This document shows positions 23,796 to 32,578 of a stretch of 59,837 nt of DNA, piece by piece. The notes below the pieces were generated by a model. It did no database searches. It saw only the letters and a program-made list of their open reading frames with translations, and was not told the origin of the DNA. The stretch is from Alphaproteobacteria bacterium UBA6324 (GTDB lineage Bacteria > Pseudomonadota > Alphaproteobacteria > CAAGCB01 > CAG-977). A program made the translations under genes and the position numbers. Where the stretch lies: positions 1 through 59,837 of the forward strand of contig DJSW01000017.1 of assembly GCA_002439085.1 (NCBI GenBank), given 5' to 3'. The first letter of the stretch is position 1. Each line of letters begins with the position of its first letter.

Positions 23796-24503
23796 ATGTC
23801 CCGCGTTGATTTATCCTGGCGTCGTTTCATTCTGCCGCCCATCCACCCCGAAGGTTGGCGTTTCGTCGGCGTGTTTGCCGCCGTCACCGTTTTAATGTGG
23901 ATGCTGTTCAAACCGGTCGGCGTCGTCTGTCTGGCGTTGACGGTGTGGTGTTATTTCTTTTTCCGCAATCCGTTGCGCGCCGTTCCGGCCGGCGATTCGC
24001 TGGTGCTGTCGCCCGCCGACGGTATTGTCAGCAAAATCGCCGATGTCGTTCCGCCCAAGGAATTGGAAATCGGCGACGAACCCATGACCCGCGTCAGCAT
24101 TTTCATGAGCGTGTTCAGCGTCCATGTCAACCGCGCGCCGATGGCCGGAAAGATCACGAAAATGTATTACCGTCCGGGGGCTTTCGTCGATGTTTCGCTG
24201 GACAAGGAAAGCGAAAACAACGAACGGCAGGAATTGGCGATGGAAACCGTCACGGGACACAAGATCGCTTTTGTCCAGATCGCCGGATTGGTCGCGCGCC
24301 GCATTTTGACGTTCGTCAAAGAGGGCGACCAGCTGAAAGCGGGCGAACGTTTCGGATTGATCCGTTTCGGCAGCCGTCTGGACGTTTATCTGCCCAAAGG
24401 CGTCGCCATCCAAGTGATGGAGGGACAGACCGCCGTTGCCGGCGAAACCGTTTTGGCCGACATCAATGTCACGGGTGAAAACCGTCAAGGGGAGATCGTT
24501 TGA
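23796..24503 (+). CDS. psd: Phosphatidylserine decarboxylase (short type)
   Basis: Makes phosphatidylethanolamine from phosphatidylserine at the inner membrane. The 235-residue protein is of the short, archaeal-like type common in alphaproteobacteria. It has two membrane segments at about 23-55, SPADGIVSKI, FMSVFSVHVNRAPMAGKI, and the self-cleavage site FGS (Ser193 becomes the pyruvoyl group). ATG 23796 has AAGGAG upstream; a TTG one codon before is unlikely. It overlaps pssA by one base, so the two steps of the pathway are co-translated. Confidence 0.95.
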   Translation: MSRVDLSWRRFILPPIHPEGWRFVGVFAAVTVLMWMLFKPVGVVCLALTVWCYFFFRNPLRAVPAGDSLVLSPADGIVSKIADVVPPKELEIGDEPMTRVSIFMSVFSVHVNRAPMAGKITKMYYRPGAFVDVSLDKESENNERQELAMETVTGHKIAFVQIAGLVARRILTFVKEGDQLKAGERFGLIRFGSRLDVYLPKGVAIQVMEGQTAVAGETVLADINVTGENRQGEIV

Positions 24504-25276
24504 TGCTCAAAGATTCCCGCAAAAAAATAAAAGATCTGCCGTTAAACAGGATCGCGCCGAATTTGGTGACGCTGTTCGCCCTGTCGTCCGGCGTGACTTC
24601 GATCCGTTTCGCGATGGAAGGCAAGTTTGAATTCGCCGTTTTCGCCATTTTGATGGCGTCCGTGTTTGACGCTTTGGACGGCCGCGTCGCGCGTTTACTG
24701 CGCGGAACGTCCGATTTCGGCGCGGAACTGGATTCGCTGTCGGATGTCGTCTGCTTCGGCGTCGCCCCCGGCCTGCTGATGTATTTTTGGGCTTTGGGCA
24801 CGACATCGCCCGTCGGCTGGATCTTTGCTTTGCTGGTTCCGATCTGTTGCGCGCTGCGTTTGGCGCGTTTCAACATCATGCTGGACGAAGCCCCGCAGCC
24901 GTCCTATTGGAAACACTTTTTCGTCGGACTGCCCGCCCCCGGCGGCGCGTACATCGCGTTGGTGCCGATCATGCTGTATTTCCATTCCGGTCGCGAATTT
25001 TTCCGCAACGGCGCTTTCGTCGAAACGTTTTTGTTCATCAGCGCGTTTTTAATGGCGTCGCGGCTACCGACGATTTCGCTGAAACACTTCCGCGTTCCCG
25101 TCCGTTTCGTCGTGCTGCTGCTGGCTTTGGCCGGTTTTTACGCCGGCGCCATGGTCTATAAACCGTGGCTGACGCTCAGCGCGACCTTTATCGGATACCT
25201 GATCAGTGTCCCGCTTTGCTCTTACGTTTTCCTGAAATTGAAAGCCAAAGAGGAAAAAGGCGCGGCCGCCGAATAA
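24503..25276 (+). CDS. pssA: CDP-diacylglycerol-serine O-phosphatidyltransferase
   Basis: Makes phosphatidylserine from CDP-diacylglycerol and serine; psd then decarboxylates it. The 257-residue membrane protein has the CDP-alcohol phosphatidyltransferase motif DG-xx-AR-x8-G-xxx-D-xxx-D at residues 59-81 (Asp59, Gly60, Ala63, Arg64, Gly73, Asp77, Asp81), all intact. About seven membrane helices follow one another. The ATG shares a base with the psd stop (TGATG) and GGGGAG lies ahead of it. Confidence 0.95.
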   Translation: MLKDSRKKIKDLPLNRIAPNLVTLFALSSGVTSIRFAMEGKFEFAVFAILMASVFDALDGRVARLLRGTSDFGAELDSLSDVVCFGVAPGLLMYFWALGTTSPVGWIFALLVPICCALRLARFNIMLDEAPQPSYWKHFFVGLPAPGGAYIALVPIMLYFHSGREFFRNGAFVETFLFISAFLMASRLPTISLKHFRVPVRFVVLLLALAGFYAGAMVYKPWLTLSATFIGYLISVPLCSYVFLKLKAKEEKGAAAE

Positions 25277-25293
25277 AACATTCAACGCACCCG

Positions 25294-25326
25294 AACACCC
25301 GCCCGTTTTTCCGGCGGGTGTTTTTT
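25294..25326 (+). terminator. Terminator of psd-pssA
   Basis: AACACCCGCC (25294-25303) pairs GGCGGGTGTT (25313-25322), followed by a T-run. Confidence 0.9.
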
Positions 25327-25337
25327 ACGCGCGAACC

Positions 25338-25367
25338 TTGACGCAAACGGCCGCTTCGGCGTATATA
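25338..25367 (+). promoter_or_regulatory. Promoter of the MATE gene
   Basis: TTGACG (25338-25343), 18 bases, TATATA (25362-25367), 30 bases ahead of the ATG. Confidence 0.65.
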
Positions 25368-25396
25368 CCCTTTCGTAAAATCGAAAGGCAAAGCGC

Positions 25397-26758
25397 ATGG
25401 CGAAAAATCTAACCGAAGGAAACGTTTTAAAAAGCGTCGTTTGTTTTGCGATTCCCTATTTCATTTCCTACTTTTTGCAAACGCTTTACGGTATGGCCGA
25501 CCTGTTTATCATCGGCCAATACGATTCCGTCGCCGCCATTACGGCCGTGGCCGTCGGATCGCAAGTCATGCATATGCTGACAGTCATGATCGTCGGTTTG
25601 GCGATGGGCGCCACCGTCGGTATCGCGCAGGCGATCGGCGCGAACAAAAAAGAACGCGCGGCTTTTAACATCGGCAACACCGCGACGCTGTTTATGGCTT
25701 TGTCCGTCGCGCTGACCGCCGTTCTGATCCTGTTCGTCCGTTTGATCGTTCATGCCATGGCCACGCCGGAACAGGCGGTTGACGGAACGGCGCGCTATCT
25801 GACGATATGTTTTCTGGGAATTCCTTTCATCACGGCGTACAATATCATCGGTTCCGTTTTCCGAGGTCTGGGCGATTCCAAAACCCCGATGTATTTTGTC
25901 ACGCTGGCCTGCGTCGTCAATATCGCGCTGGATTACCTGTTCATCGGCCTGTTCGGGCTGAGCGCGGCCGGCGCGGCGTTGGGGACGGTATTTTCCCAAG
26001 CGATCAGCGTCGTCGCGGCCATCGTCGTCATCCGACGGCGAGGAACGGGGATTTCGTTAAAAAAGCGCGATTTCAAAGTCAGACGCCCCGTCATGGGAAG
26101 ATTGCTGAAAATCGGCGTGCCGATCGCGTTGCAAGACGGTTTCATCCAGATTTCTTTCATTGTCATCACGATCATCGCCAACCGGCGCGGATTGACGGAT
26201 GCGGCCGCCGTGGGCATTGTTGAAAAAATCATCGGCTTTCTGTTTCTCGTCCCGTCATCCCTGCTGTCAACCGTATCGGCGCTGGGGGCGCAAAACATCG
26301 GCGCTAAAAAAGACAAGCGCGCGATTCAAATCCTGTTTGACGCCGCGGCGATCGCCGTTGTGTTCGGCGTTTCGATTGTCGGATGCGTTCAATTTGAATC
26401 CGCCCGCGCCGTCGGGTTGTTCACCGCGGACGCGGCGACGGTCGCGGCCGGCGCCTTGTATTTGAAAGGATACGTCTGGGATTGCCTGTTCGCCGGAATC
26501 CAATTCTGCTTCAGCGGTTATTTTTGCGCCTGCGGCAAATCGCATCTGTCGTTTCTGCACAACATCATCGCCATCGTCTTTGTCCGCGTTCCGGGCGCGT
26601 ATTGGACTTCGCTGGCTTTTCCGGAAACCTTGTACCCGATGGGATTGTCGTCGGCGGCGGGATCCTTGCTGTCGATTTTCATTTGCGCGATCGCGTTTGC
26701 CATAATTACAAAAAATAAAGGCCGCGACTTGCTTCGCGACCTTTTTTGTAAAGTTTAA
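25397..26758 (+). CDS. MATE-family multidrug/metabolite exporter
   Basis: A 453-residue inner-membrane antiporter with about twelve helices in two homologous halves. Typical marks are LQTLYGMADLFIIGQYDSVA in the first helix pair, GLGDSKTPMY between helices 4 and 5, and SALGAQNIGAKKDKRA in the second half. The cargo is unknown; such proteins export drugs or metabolites in exchange for H+ or Na+. It has its own promoter. The last ten codons overlap an intrinsic terminator. Confidence 0.92.
   Translation: MAKNLTEGNVLKSVVCFAIPYFISYFLQTLYGMADLFIIGQYDSVAAITAVAVGSQVMHMLTVMIVGLAMGATVGIAQAIGANKKERAAFNIGNTATLFMALSVALTAVLILFVRLIVHAMATPEQAVDGTARYLTICFLGIPFITAYNIIGSVFRGLGDSKTPMYFVTLACVVNIALDYLFIGLFGLSAAGAALGTVFSQAISVVAAIVVIRRRGTGISLKKRDFKVRRPVMGRLLKIGVPIALQDGFIQISFIVITIIANRRGLTDAAAVGIVEKIIGFLFLVPSSLLSTVSALGAQNIGAKKDKRAIQILFDAAAIAVVFGVSIVGCVQFESARAVGLFTADAATVAAGALYLKGYVWDCLFAGIQFCFSGYFCACGKSHLSFLHNIIAIVFVRVPGAYWTSLAFPETLYPMGLSSAAGSLLSIFICAIAFAIITKNKGRDLLRDLFCKV
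26718..26747 (+). terminator. Terminator inside the 3' end of the MATE gene
   Basis: AAAGGCCGCGA and TCGCGACCTTT form an 11-base stem with one mismatch, followed by TTTT. The hairpin codes for the residues KGRDLLRDLF, so the stop codon lies after the terminator. Confidence 0.75.
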
Positions 26759-26767
26759 ATCCGTGCT

Positions 26768-27247
26768 TTATTCTTCCACGCGCCGAACCAGCGGAGAAGC
26801 GGGGGACAGCTCGGCTTCCCACGGGAACAGGATCCATGTGTCCTGATCAACGGAAACGACGAAATCGTCAACGACTTCCTGTCCTTTGGGTTTGGCGTAC
26901 ATGGTGACGAAATAGGCCTTGGGCATCAATTCGCGGATGATGCGTCCCGTGCGTCCGGAATCGACCAGATCGTCAACGACCAAAACGCCTTCGCCGTCCG
27001 TTTCGGGCACTTTCAGCAGCGACGCTTCGCTGCCGCGGGATTCTTCGTCGTAACCGGCGACGCAAATCGTGTCGATCCAGCGGATTTCCAATTCTCTGGC
27101 CAGAACGGCCGCGGGAAACAGGCCGCCGCGGGTGACGCAGATGATTTTTTTCAAATCCTTGCGGTTGATCAGCTTTGACGCCAAAATTCTGGCATCGCTG
27201 TGAAACTGTTCCCAAGAAATGGTGTAATAACGCGGTTTGTTGGCCAT
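26768..27247 (-). CDS. gpt: Xanthine-guanine phosphoribosyltransferase
   Basis: Purine salvage: joins xanthine or guanine to PRPP. The 159-residue protein follows E. coli Gpt along its length: YYTISWEQFHSDARILASKL at the start, the CVTRGGLFPAAVLARELEIR block, the PRPP-binding loop VVDDLVDSGRTG, and a C-terminal DTWILFPWE. The frame stays open upstream to 27319, but ATG 27247 has GGAG before it and gives the normal length. It is not clearly cotranscribed with tlpA, 91 bases upstream. Confidence 0.93.
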   Translation of the reverse strand: MANKPRYYTISWEQFHSDARILASKLINRKDLKKIICVTRGGLFPAAVLARELEIRWIDTICVAGYDEESRGSEASLLKVPETDGEGVLVVDDLVDSGRTGRIIRELMPKAYFVTMYAKPKGQEVVDDFVVSVDQDTWILFPWEAELSPASPLVRRVEE

Positions 27248-27338
27248 GAGAAGAGACTCCGTTGTCATCAGAAAGTGTCTTTGTAGCCCTTTTGGCGCTG
27301 GAATCAAGTTTTTTTTCACGAAACCGCGGATTCTCTGG

Positions 27339-28022
27339 TTATTTGAACCATTGGCGCATTTCTTCGGCCGGCCGCTTCGGCGGCGGCGGCACAGACTCCG
27401 CGGCGGGGGACGGTTCGACCGGCGACGGCGGCGGCGTTTTTTCGCGCGCCGATTGTTCCTTGGCAGCGTTTTCCTTGGCGTTCCGGATCAAATCGCGAAT
27501 CTGCGCCTTGATCACGGGACCGTCCCATTCGGCCATACCGCGAATCCGGCCGACCTCCCGCCCCCTTTCGTCAATCAGGAACGTCGTCGGCAGACCTTTG
27601 ACATTGGCGGCTTTGGAAAAAAAAGCCTGCGTGTCGGAATAGATCCGCAGGTTTTTCAATCCGTGTCCGTTCCAAAACCGGCGCAAAGCCGCGACCGGCT
27701 CCATATCCGACGACAACGCCACCACTTGGAATTTCATCCCTCCCATATCCTTTTGCAGCGCGTCCAGCATCGGCAGTTCCACCACGCATTGCGGGCAGGA
27801 TGTCGTCCATACGTTCAGCAAAACGATTTTCCCTTTGAAATTTTCCAATGAAACCTTGCGCCCGCTTTCCGTCAGAAAGGACGCCGTCGGCGCGGGGACG
27901 GGGCGGTCGTACAGGCGGAATTTCTGCGTCGCCGTGACGCTGCTGATCCGCGTCTGCGCGATCGCCGCGACAGGCAGGAACGTCCATAAAAGCAGATGAA
28001 AGAACGGTTTGATCATTTTCAT
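27339..28022 (-). CDS. TlpA/ResA-type thioredoxin-fold protein
   Basis: A periplasmic thiol-disulfide oxidoreductase. The 227-residue protein has a signal peptide or anchor (about 1-22), then a thioredoxin domain with the redox motif CPQC (Cys76-Cys79) in NVWTTSCPQCVVELP and the cis-proline region VKGLPTTFLID. A Pro/Ser-rich tail of about 40 residues follows (TPPPSPVEPSPAAESVPPPP), ending with EEMRQWFK, which is unusual for the family. Such proteins reduce cytochrome-c or other envelope cysteines. It is divergent from the small lipoprotein gene and lysA. Confidence 0.88.
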   Translation of the reverse strand: MKMIKPFFHLLLWTFLPVAAIAQTRISSVTATQKFRLYDRPVPAPTASFLTESGRKVSLENFKGKIVLLNVWTTSCPQCVVELPMLDALQKDMGGMKFQVVALSSDMEPVAALRRFWNGHGLKNLRIYSDTQAFFSKAANVKGLPTTFLIDERGREVGRIRGMAEWDGPVIKAQIRDLIRNAKENAAKEQSAREKTPPPSPVEPSPAAESVPPPPKRPAEEMRQWFK

Positions 28023-28111
28023 TTTTCCCGCCGCCAGAATAAAAAAAAAGAGTGAATAAGTTTTTAACAGTTGCTATTCTGATCCGCGTTTCAAACAGGA
28101 GAACACACCGC

Positions 28112-28327
28112 ATGAAAACGATTCTGACCGCCCTGTTGTGCGCCGTCTGTCTGACGGGGTGCGGAAAACGCGGAAAGCTCGACTTTCCCGAAGGCGCGAC
28201 CTATCCGCGGCAATATCCCGCGCCGCGCAATCCGAAAACGACCGCCCGTCCCGAAACGGCGCGGCCGGAACAACGCCAGCCGCAAAGCGCGCTGGAAGTC
28301 CAGCAACTTTTGGAAACGGAAGAATAG
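28112..28327 (+). CDS. Small lipoprotein (LptM/YifL-like)
   Basis: A 71-residue exported lipoprotein. The signal peptide MKTILTALLCAVCLTGC has the lipobox LTGC with Cys17 as lipid site, followed by GKRGKLDFPEGATYPRQYP, the usual sequence of small lipoproteins placed just before lysA or dapF in proteobacteria. The E. coli relative LptM helps the LPS-assembly protein LptD to fold. The rest is Pro/Arg/Gln-rich and probably disordered. It is three bases from lysA. The frame continues upstream to 28052, but AGGAG in front of 28112 and the signal peptide decide the start. Confidence 0.85.
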   Translation: MKTILTALLCAVCLTGCGKRGKLDFPEGATYPRQYPAPRNPKTTARPETARPEQRQPQSALEVQQLLETEE

Positions 28328-28330
28328 AAG

Positions 28331-29590
28331 ATGAATCCCTTTCATTATGAAAACGGCCGTTTGCACGCCGAAAACGTCGCGGTCGAAGACATCGCCGCAA
28401 AGGTCGGAACGCCTTTCTACCTGTATTCGCAACAAGGTATCGTCAACCATTTCAAAGCGTTCGACGACGCCGCGCGCAAACACCTGCCGCGCCATTTGAC
28501 CTGTTTCGCGGTCAAAAGCAACGCCAACCCCGCGATTTTAAAGCTGTTCGCGCGAATGGGCGCGGGGGCGGACATCGTGTCGGGCGGCGAACTGCTGCTG
28601 GCGTTGAGCGCAGGCATCCCCGCGGACAAAATCGTTTTTTCCGGCGTCGGCAAAACGCGCGAAGAGCTGACGCTGGCCGTTCAAAACGGTATTAAGCAGA
28701 TCAACGTCGAATCCGAGGAAGAGGCGCTGATGCTGGACGAAATTGCGGCCGTGACGGGCAAAAAGGTCAAAATCGCCCTGCGGATCAACCCCGACATCGA
28801 CGCGCACACGCATCACAAAATCACCACCGGCACGAAAGAGGGGAAATTCGGCATCGCGTGGGAACGGGCGCGCCCCCTGTACCGCCTGTTTTCGCAATCG
28901 CGCGGGCTGCAGCCCGTCGGCATCGACATTCACGTCGGGTCGCAGGTCGTCGAAATCGAACCTTTTGTCGAAGCGTTTGAACGCGCGGCCGACATCGTGC
29001 GGTGTCTGCGCGACGACGGCATCGACATCCGCACGATTGACGTCGGCGGCGGGCTGGGCGTCGTTTACAAGGAAGAGGACACGCCTCCGTCCCCCGAAGC
29101 GTACATGACCGCCGCGGGCGAAATTCTGGGCGGGCTGGGATGCGAGGTCGTTTTTGAACCGGGGCGTTTCCTGATCGCGCAATCCGGTGTTTTGGTGTCG
29201 CGCGTCGTGCGGACGAAACAAACGGATTCGACGTGTTTTCTGGTGTTGGACGCGGGCATGAACGATTTGATTCGTCCCGCGATTTACGACGCCTACCACA
29301 ACGTTTCCGCCGTCCGTCAAGGCGAATGTGACCACTGCTACGACGTTGTGGGGCCAATTTGCGAAAGCAGCGACGTTTTCGGGCGTGAACGCGTCCTGCC
29401 CGCGATGAAAGCGGGCGATCTGGCCGTCGTTGAAACGGCCGGCGCCTACGGATCGTCCATGGGGTCGAATTACAATTTCCGCCCCTTGTGTGCCGAAGTG
29501 CTGGTCAATCAGGACGCTTTCGCCGTCATCCGCGAACGTCAGACGCCGGATCAGATGTTGGAAAACACGCGCTCCGCGCCGTGGCTTTAA
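28331..29590 (+). CDS. lysA: Diaminopimelate decarboxylase
   Basis: Last step of lysine synthesis: meso-diaminopimelate to lysine with pyridoxal phosphate. The 419-residue protein has the PLP lysine in CFAVKSNANP (Lys62), HVGSQ, the glycine loop DVGGGLGV, EPGRFLIAQSG, and the active-site CESSDVF that comes from the other subunit. All are intact. It begins three bases after the small lipoprotein gene. Its stop TAA shares the palindrome TTAA (29587-29590) with the stop of the convergent zinc-ribbon gene. Confidence 0.97.
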   Translation: MNPFHYENGRLHAENVAVEDIAAKVGTPFYLYSQQGIVNHFKAFDDAARKHLPRHLTCFAVKSNANPAILKLFARMGAGADIVSGGELLLALSAGIPADKIVFSGVGKTREELTLAVQNGIKQINVESEEEALMLDEIAAVTGKKVKIALRINPDIDAHTHHKITTGTKEGKFGIAWERARPLYRLFSQSRGLQPVGIDIHVGSQVVEIEPFVEAFERAADIVRCLRDDGIDIRTIDVGGGLGVVYKEEDTPPSPEAYMTAAGEILGGLGCEVVFEPGRFLIAQSGVLVSRVVRTKQTDSTCFLVLDAGMNDLIRPAIYDAYHNVSAVRQGECDHCYDVVGPICESSDVFGRERVLPAMKAGDLAVVETAGAYGSSMGSNYNFRPLCAEVLVNQDAFAVIRERQTPDQMLENTRSAPWL

Positions 29591-30267
29591 TTCATTTTGT
29601 ATTTGGTCAAAGTGACGGTCGCCTTTGCCGTTTTGGCGGGCGGCCGTTCGATTTTCAAATCGACCCGTTCCGTGCCGCGCGCCTTTAAAACGGCGACGGG
29701 CGAAGCGACCGCGACCGTCGTCAGCGTCCGGCCGCCGTCGTCCGAAAACCGGACGGAAAAGGTTTCGGGCGAAATGTCCCTGTCCGTGTTGTTGAACGCC
29801 GCCGTTTTCAACACCAGAAACGTTTTGTAATCCTCGCGCGCCGTTTCGTGCGCCAACGTCTGCAGCGTCACGGGCGCGCGGGCGGCGGAATGGAAAAAGA
29901 ACAGATAAACGGCCGCCGCGACGAAAAACAGGGTGGCGGAATAAAGCGGTTTGATCCATCGGGCGACGGACGTTTTTTTCTTTTCGGGCTGTTTCAAAAA
30001 ATCCTGAAACGCCGTCAGAGGAATGTCGGATTCCTCGATCACCGGCGCGGGGGCGGGCGGCCGCAAAAAGAAATCCGCGTCGTCCGTTTCAAAATCGGGC
30101 GCGGGATCGGATTCCGGCGCAGGTTCCGGTGCAGATTCCGGCGCCGGTTCGGCCGTTCCGGTTTCCCAGACGTTGCCGCATCGGGCGCATCTGACCGGCA
30201 AACCGGTTTCTTTCAAAGAATCGGGGACGTTGTATTCCGTTCCGCATTGCGGGCAAGTGATCAGCAT
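29587..30267 (-). CDS. MJ0042-type zinc-ribbon membrane protein
   Basis: A 226-residue protein with an N-terminal zinc ribbon (CPQC at 5-8 and CARC at 27-30), an acidic Pro/Glu/Ala linker (about 38-80), one membrane helix (about 107-126) and a C-terminal domain of about 100 residues with beta strands (TVAVASPVAVLKARGTERVDL). The ribbon would lie in the cytosol and the C-terminal domain in the periplasm. Such proteins are regularly found next to ftsEX in alphaproteobacteria; the function is unknown. It is divergent from ftsE (85 bases). Confidence 0.85.
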   Translation of the reverse strand: MLITCPQCGTEYNVPDSLKETGLPVRCARCGNVWETGTAEPAPESAPEPAPESDPAPDFETDDADFFLRPPAPAPVIEESDIPLTAFQDFLKQPEKKKTSVARWIKPLYSATLFFVAAAVYLFFFHSAARAPVTLQTLAHETAREDYKTFLVLKTAAFNNTDRDISPETFSVRFSDDGGRTLTTVAVASPVAVLKARGTERVDLKIERPPAKTAKATVTLTKYKMN

Positions 30268-30352
30268 TTTCGTTTCCTGTAAATTTTAGTATAGTATTAT
30301 GCAGATTTGCGTATAAAATGTTAAATCATTTTTTTTCAAACGGGGGAAAGGT

Positions 30353-31075
30353 TTGCCGCTGCAAAATGTCATCGAATTCGACGCCGTCGGCCTGCGCTAC
30401 GGGCAGGGGGCGGAGGTGCTACGCGACGTTTCGTTCGCCCTGCCCGCGGGGTCTTTTCATTTTCTGACAGGGGAAAGCGGCGCGGGGAAAACGTCCCTGC
30501 TCAGCCTGCTTTACCTGTCGCAAAGCCCGACGCGCGGCCACATCCGGCTGTTCGGCAAAGCCGTGTGCGACATCCCCCGCGACGACCTGCCCGACATCCG
30601 GCGCAAAATCGGCGTCGTTTTTCAGGATTTCCGCCTGCTTGACCACTTGTCCGCCGTGGATAACGTCGCTTTGCCGCTACGCGTCGCCGGCTATGACGAA
30701 AACGAGATTCGCAAACGCGTGACTGAATTGCTGATGTGGGTGGGGTTGGGCGCGCATTTGAACGCCAAGCCGCCAACGCTGTCCGGCGGCCAAAAGCAAA
30801 GCGTCGCGATCGCCCGCGCGGTGATCAACCGCCCGCTGATCCTGCTGGCCGACGAACCGACCGGCAACATGGACGACCGTTCCGCTGCGCGGTTGATGCG
30901 GCTGTTTGTCGAATTGAACCGGCGCGGCACGACCGTCGTCATCGCCACGCACAACGAAGGGTTGATCCGGACGTTCCCTTATCCGCGGATGCACCTGACC
31001 AACGGGCGGTTGACGGTCTATCCCGTCGGGTATTCGCCCGAACAACCCGTTTTCAAGGAGGCCGTCCGTGTTTAA
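30353..31075 (+). CDS. ftsE: Cell-division ATP-binding protein FtsE
   Basis: ATPase of the FtsEX complex, which activates cell-wall hydrolases at the septum. The 240-residue protein has Walker A GESGAGKT (40-47), Walker B LLADEP (164-169), and a signature LSGGQKQ (143-149), where most FtsE proteins read LSGGEQQ. The VVFQDFRLLDHLSAVDNVALPL stretch is typical. There is no ATG at the right place; TTG 30353 follows GGGGGAAAGG and is the likely start. It overlaps ftsX by eight bases. Confidence 0.92.
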   Translation: MPLQNVIEFDAVGLRYGQGAEVLRDVSFALPAGSFHFLTGESGAGKTSLLSLLYLSQSPTRGHIRLFGKAVCDIPRDDLPDIRRKIGVVFQDFRLLDHLSAVDNVALPLRVAGYDENEIRKRVTELLMWVGLGAHLNAKPPTLSGGQKQSVAIARAVINRPLILLADEPTGNMDDRSAARLMRLFVELNRRGTTVVIATHNEGLIRTFPYPRMHLTNGRLTVYPVGYSPEQPVFKEAVRV

Positions 31076-31964
31076 AAACCGCAGCGATCTGCCTTTTTCC
31101 GGCGATATGTCGGGATGGTTTCTGCCCTTAATGGTCATGCTGATGGTGTTTTTCGCCGGATTGACCACGGCGGGGACGCTTTCCCTGAATTCGATGCTGT
31201 CGCGGTGGAGCCGGTCGATTTCCGGTTCCCTGACGGTGCAAGTCATCCCGATCGAGGAAAACGGCCGCGTCAATAAAAAGAAAACGCAGCAAGAAACGCA
31301 GGACGTTCTGGACATCCTGCGAAAAACGGCGGGAATCGCGTCGGCCGACGTTCTGACCGACAGCCAGATGAAAAACCTGTTGCGGCCGTGGCTGGGCGAC
31401 ACATTTTTACTGGACGACCTGCCGATGCCGCATTTGATCGACGTCCGGCTGATCGACGGGGCGGAGGTCGATTTGGAGATGTTGCGCGCCCTGTTGCACA
31501 AAAACACGCCGAACGCGTCGCTGGACGTGCATAAATTGTGGCTGGGCAAACTGATCAAGCTGGTGCGGACGCTGGATCTGCTGGCTTCGACGCTGCTCAG
31601 TTTGGTGATCGCGTCCACGTCCGTGATCGTCATTTACGTCACTTGTTCGTCTTTGGCCGTTCACAAACCCGTGATTGAACTGTTGCACCAGATCGGCGCG
31701 CACGACGGTTACATTTCCAAACAATACGCGAAACGCACGACATTTCTGGCGGCGATCGGCGCGACGACCGGATTCGCCGGCGTCCTGCCCGTTTTGTTCC
31801 TGCTGTCCGCGCGGGCGGCCGAAGTTCAGGGCGGTTTGCTGTCCGAAGCGCGATTCGACGCGGCATCGTGGGTTTTGCTGTGTCTGGTTCCCGTTTCCGC
31901 CGTCGTTTTGTCGGGCATGACGGCGTTTTGGACGGTGCAGAAAACGCTCAGGCGGATGCTATGA
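31068..31964 (+). CDS. ftsX: Cell-division protein FtsX-like
   Basis: Membrane partner of FtsE. The 298-residue protein has four membrane helices: about 17-40, then three in the C-terminal half (about 180-203, 225-248, 268-288). A periplasmic domain of about 130 residues lies between the first two; in the family this part touches the hydrolase activator. The sequence VIYVTCSSLAVHKPVIELLHQIGA is the typical coupling region. GTG start with GGAGG upstream. The stop overlaps the next start as ATGA. Confidence 0.9.
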   Translation: MFKNRSDLPFSGDMSGWFLPLMVMLMVFFAGLTTAGTLSLNSMLSRWSRSISGSLTVQVIPIEENGRVNKKKTQQETQDVLDILRKTAGIASADVLTDSQMKNLLRPWLGDTFLLDDLPMPHLIDVRLIDGAEVDLEMLRALLHKNTPNASLDVHKLWLGKLIKLVRTLDLLASTLLSLVIASTSVIVIYVTCSSLAVHKPVIELLHQIGAHDGYISKQYAKRTTFLAAIGATTGFAGVLPVLFLLSARAAEVQGGLLSEARFDAASWVLLCLVPVSAVVLSGMTAFWTVQKTLRRML

Positions 31965-32578
31965 CGGTGAAAAGGATTTTAATCGGTTGTTTGATCGCCG
32001 CCGCGCTCTGGACGGCCGGTCTGTGCCGGTTCGCATCGCTGGTCAACCGGCCGCCGCACGACACCGAAACGAAAACGGACGCCATCGTCGCGCTGACGGG
32101 CGGGACGGAACGCGTCGCCGCCGCCGTCGATTTGCTGAAACGCGGCGTCGCGGACAAATTGCTGATTTCCGGCGTCAACCGGAAAGTGGATTGGGTGAAG
32201 CTGGCGGAAACCATTGACGATCTGCCCGAAAATCTGGGCGAGAAAATCACGTTGGGGCACGTCGCGTGCAACACGCGGGAAAACGCGCTGGAAAGCAAGG
32301 AATGGCTGAACCGCAACGGATTCAAATCCGTCCGGTTGGTGACAGCATCCTACCATATGCCGCGCAGCCTGTCGGAATTCCGCAACGTGTTGGACGGTGT
32401 CGAAATCATTCCGCACCCCGTTTTTCCCCAAACGGTCAAACACGCCGAATGGTGGAAATGGCCGGGGACGTTCGCCCTGATCACGTCGGAATACACGAAA
32501 TACCTGATCGTCGTGTCCAGCCACGCGATGCCTTTTCTGAAAACTTCCCTCAACTTTGATACGGTGTGCCAAAAATGA
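31961..32578 (+). CDS. YdcF/ElyC-like DUF218 protein
   Basis: A 205-residue protein with one N-terminal membrane anchor (about 5-25) and a DUF218 domain: AIVALTGGTERVAAAVDLLKRG, KLLISGV, HVACNTRENALESKEWL, RLVTASYHMPRSLSEFR. E. coli ElyC, of the same family, affects undecaprenyl-lipid use and cell-wall integrity. It overlaps ftsX as ATGA and the acyltransferase as ATGA, so the four genes from ftsE on are one translation-coupled operon of envelope functions. Confidence 0.88.
   Translation: MTVKRILIGCLIAAALWTAGLCRFASLVNRPPHDTETKTDAIVALTGGTERVAAAVDLLKRGVADKLLISGVNRKVDWVKLAETIDDLPENLGEKITLGHVACNTRENALESKEWLNRNGFKSVRLVTASYHMPRSLSEFRNVLDGVEIIPHPVFPQTVKHAEWWKWPGTFALITSEYTKYLIVVSSHAMPFLKTSLNFDTVCQK

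Noticed and set aside
25277..25396. Riboswitch in front of the MATE gene
   Set aside because: The gap is only 120 bases and is filled by the pssA terminator and the promoter; after the start point about 20 bases remain.
28538..29959. Open frame of 473 codons on the minus strand
   Set aside because: Antisense to lysA, with Arg/Gly/Asp-rich translation and no recognisable domain.
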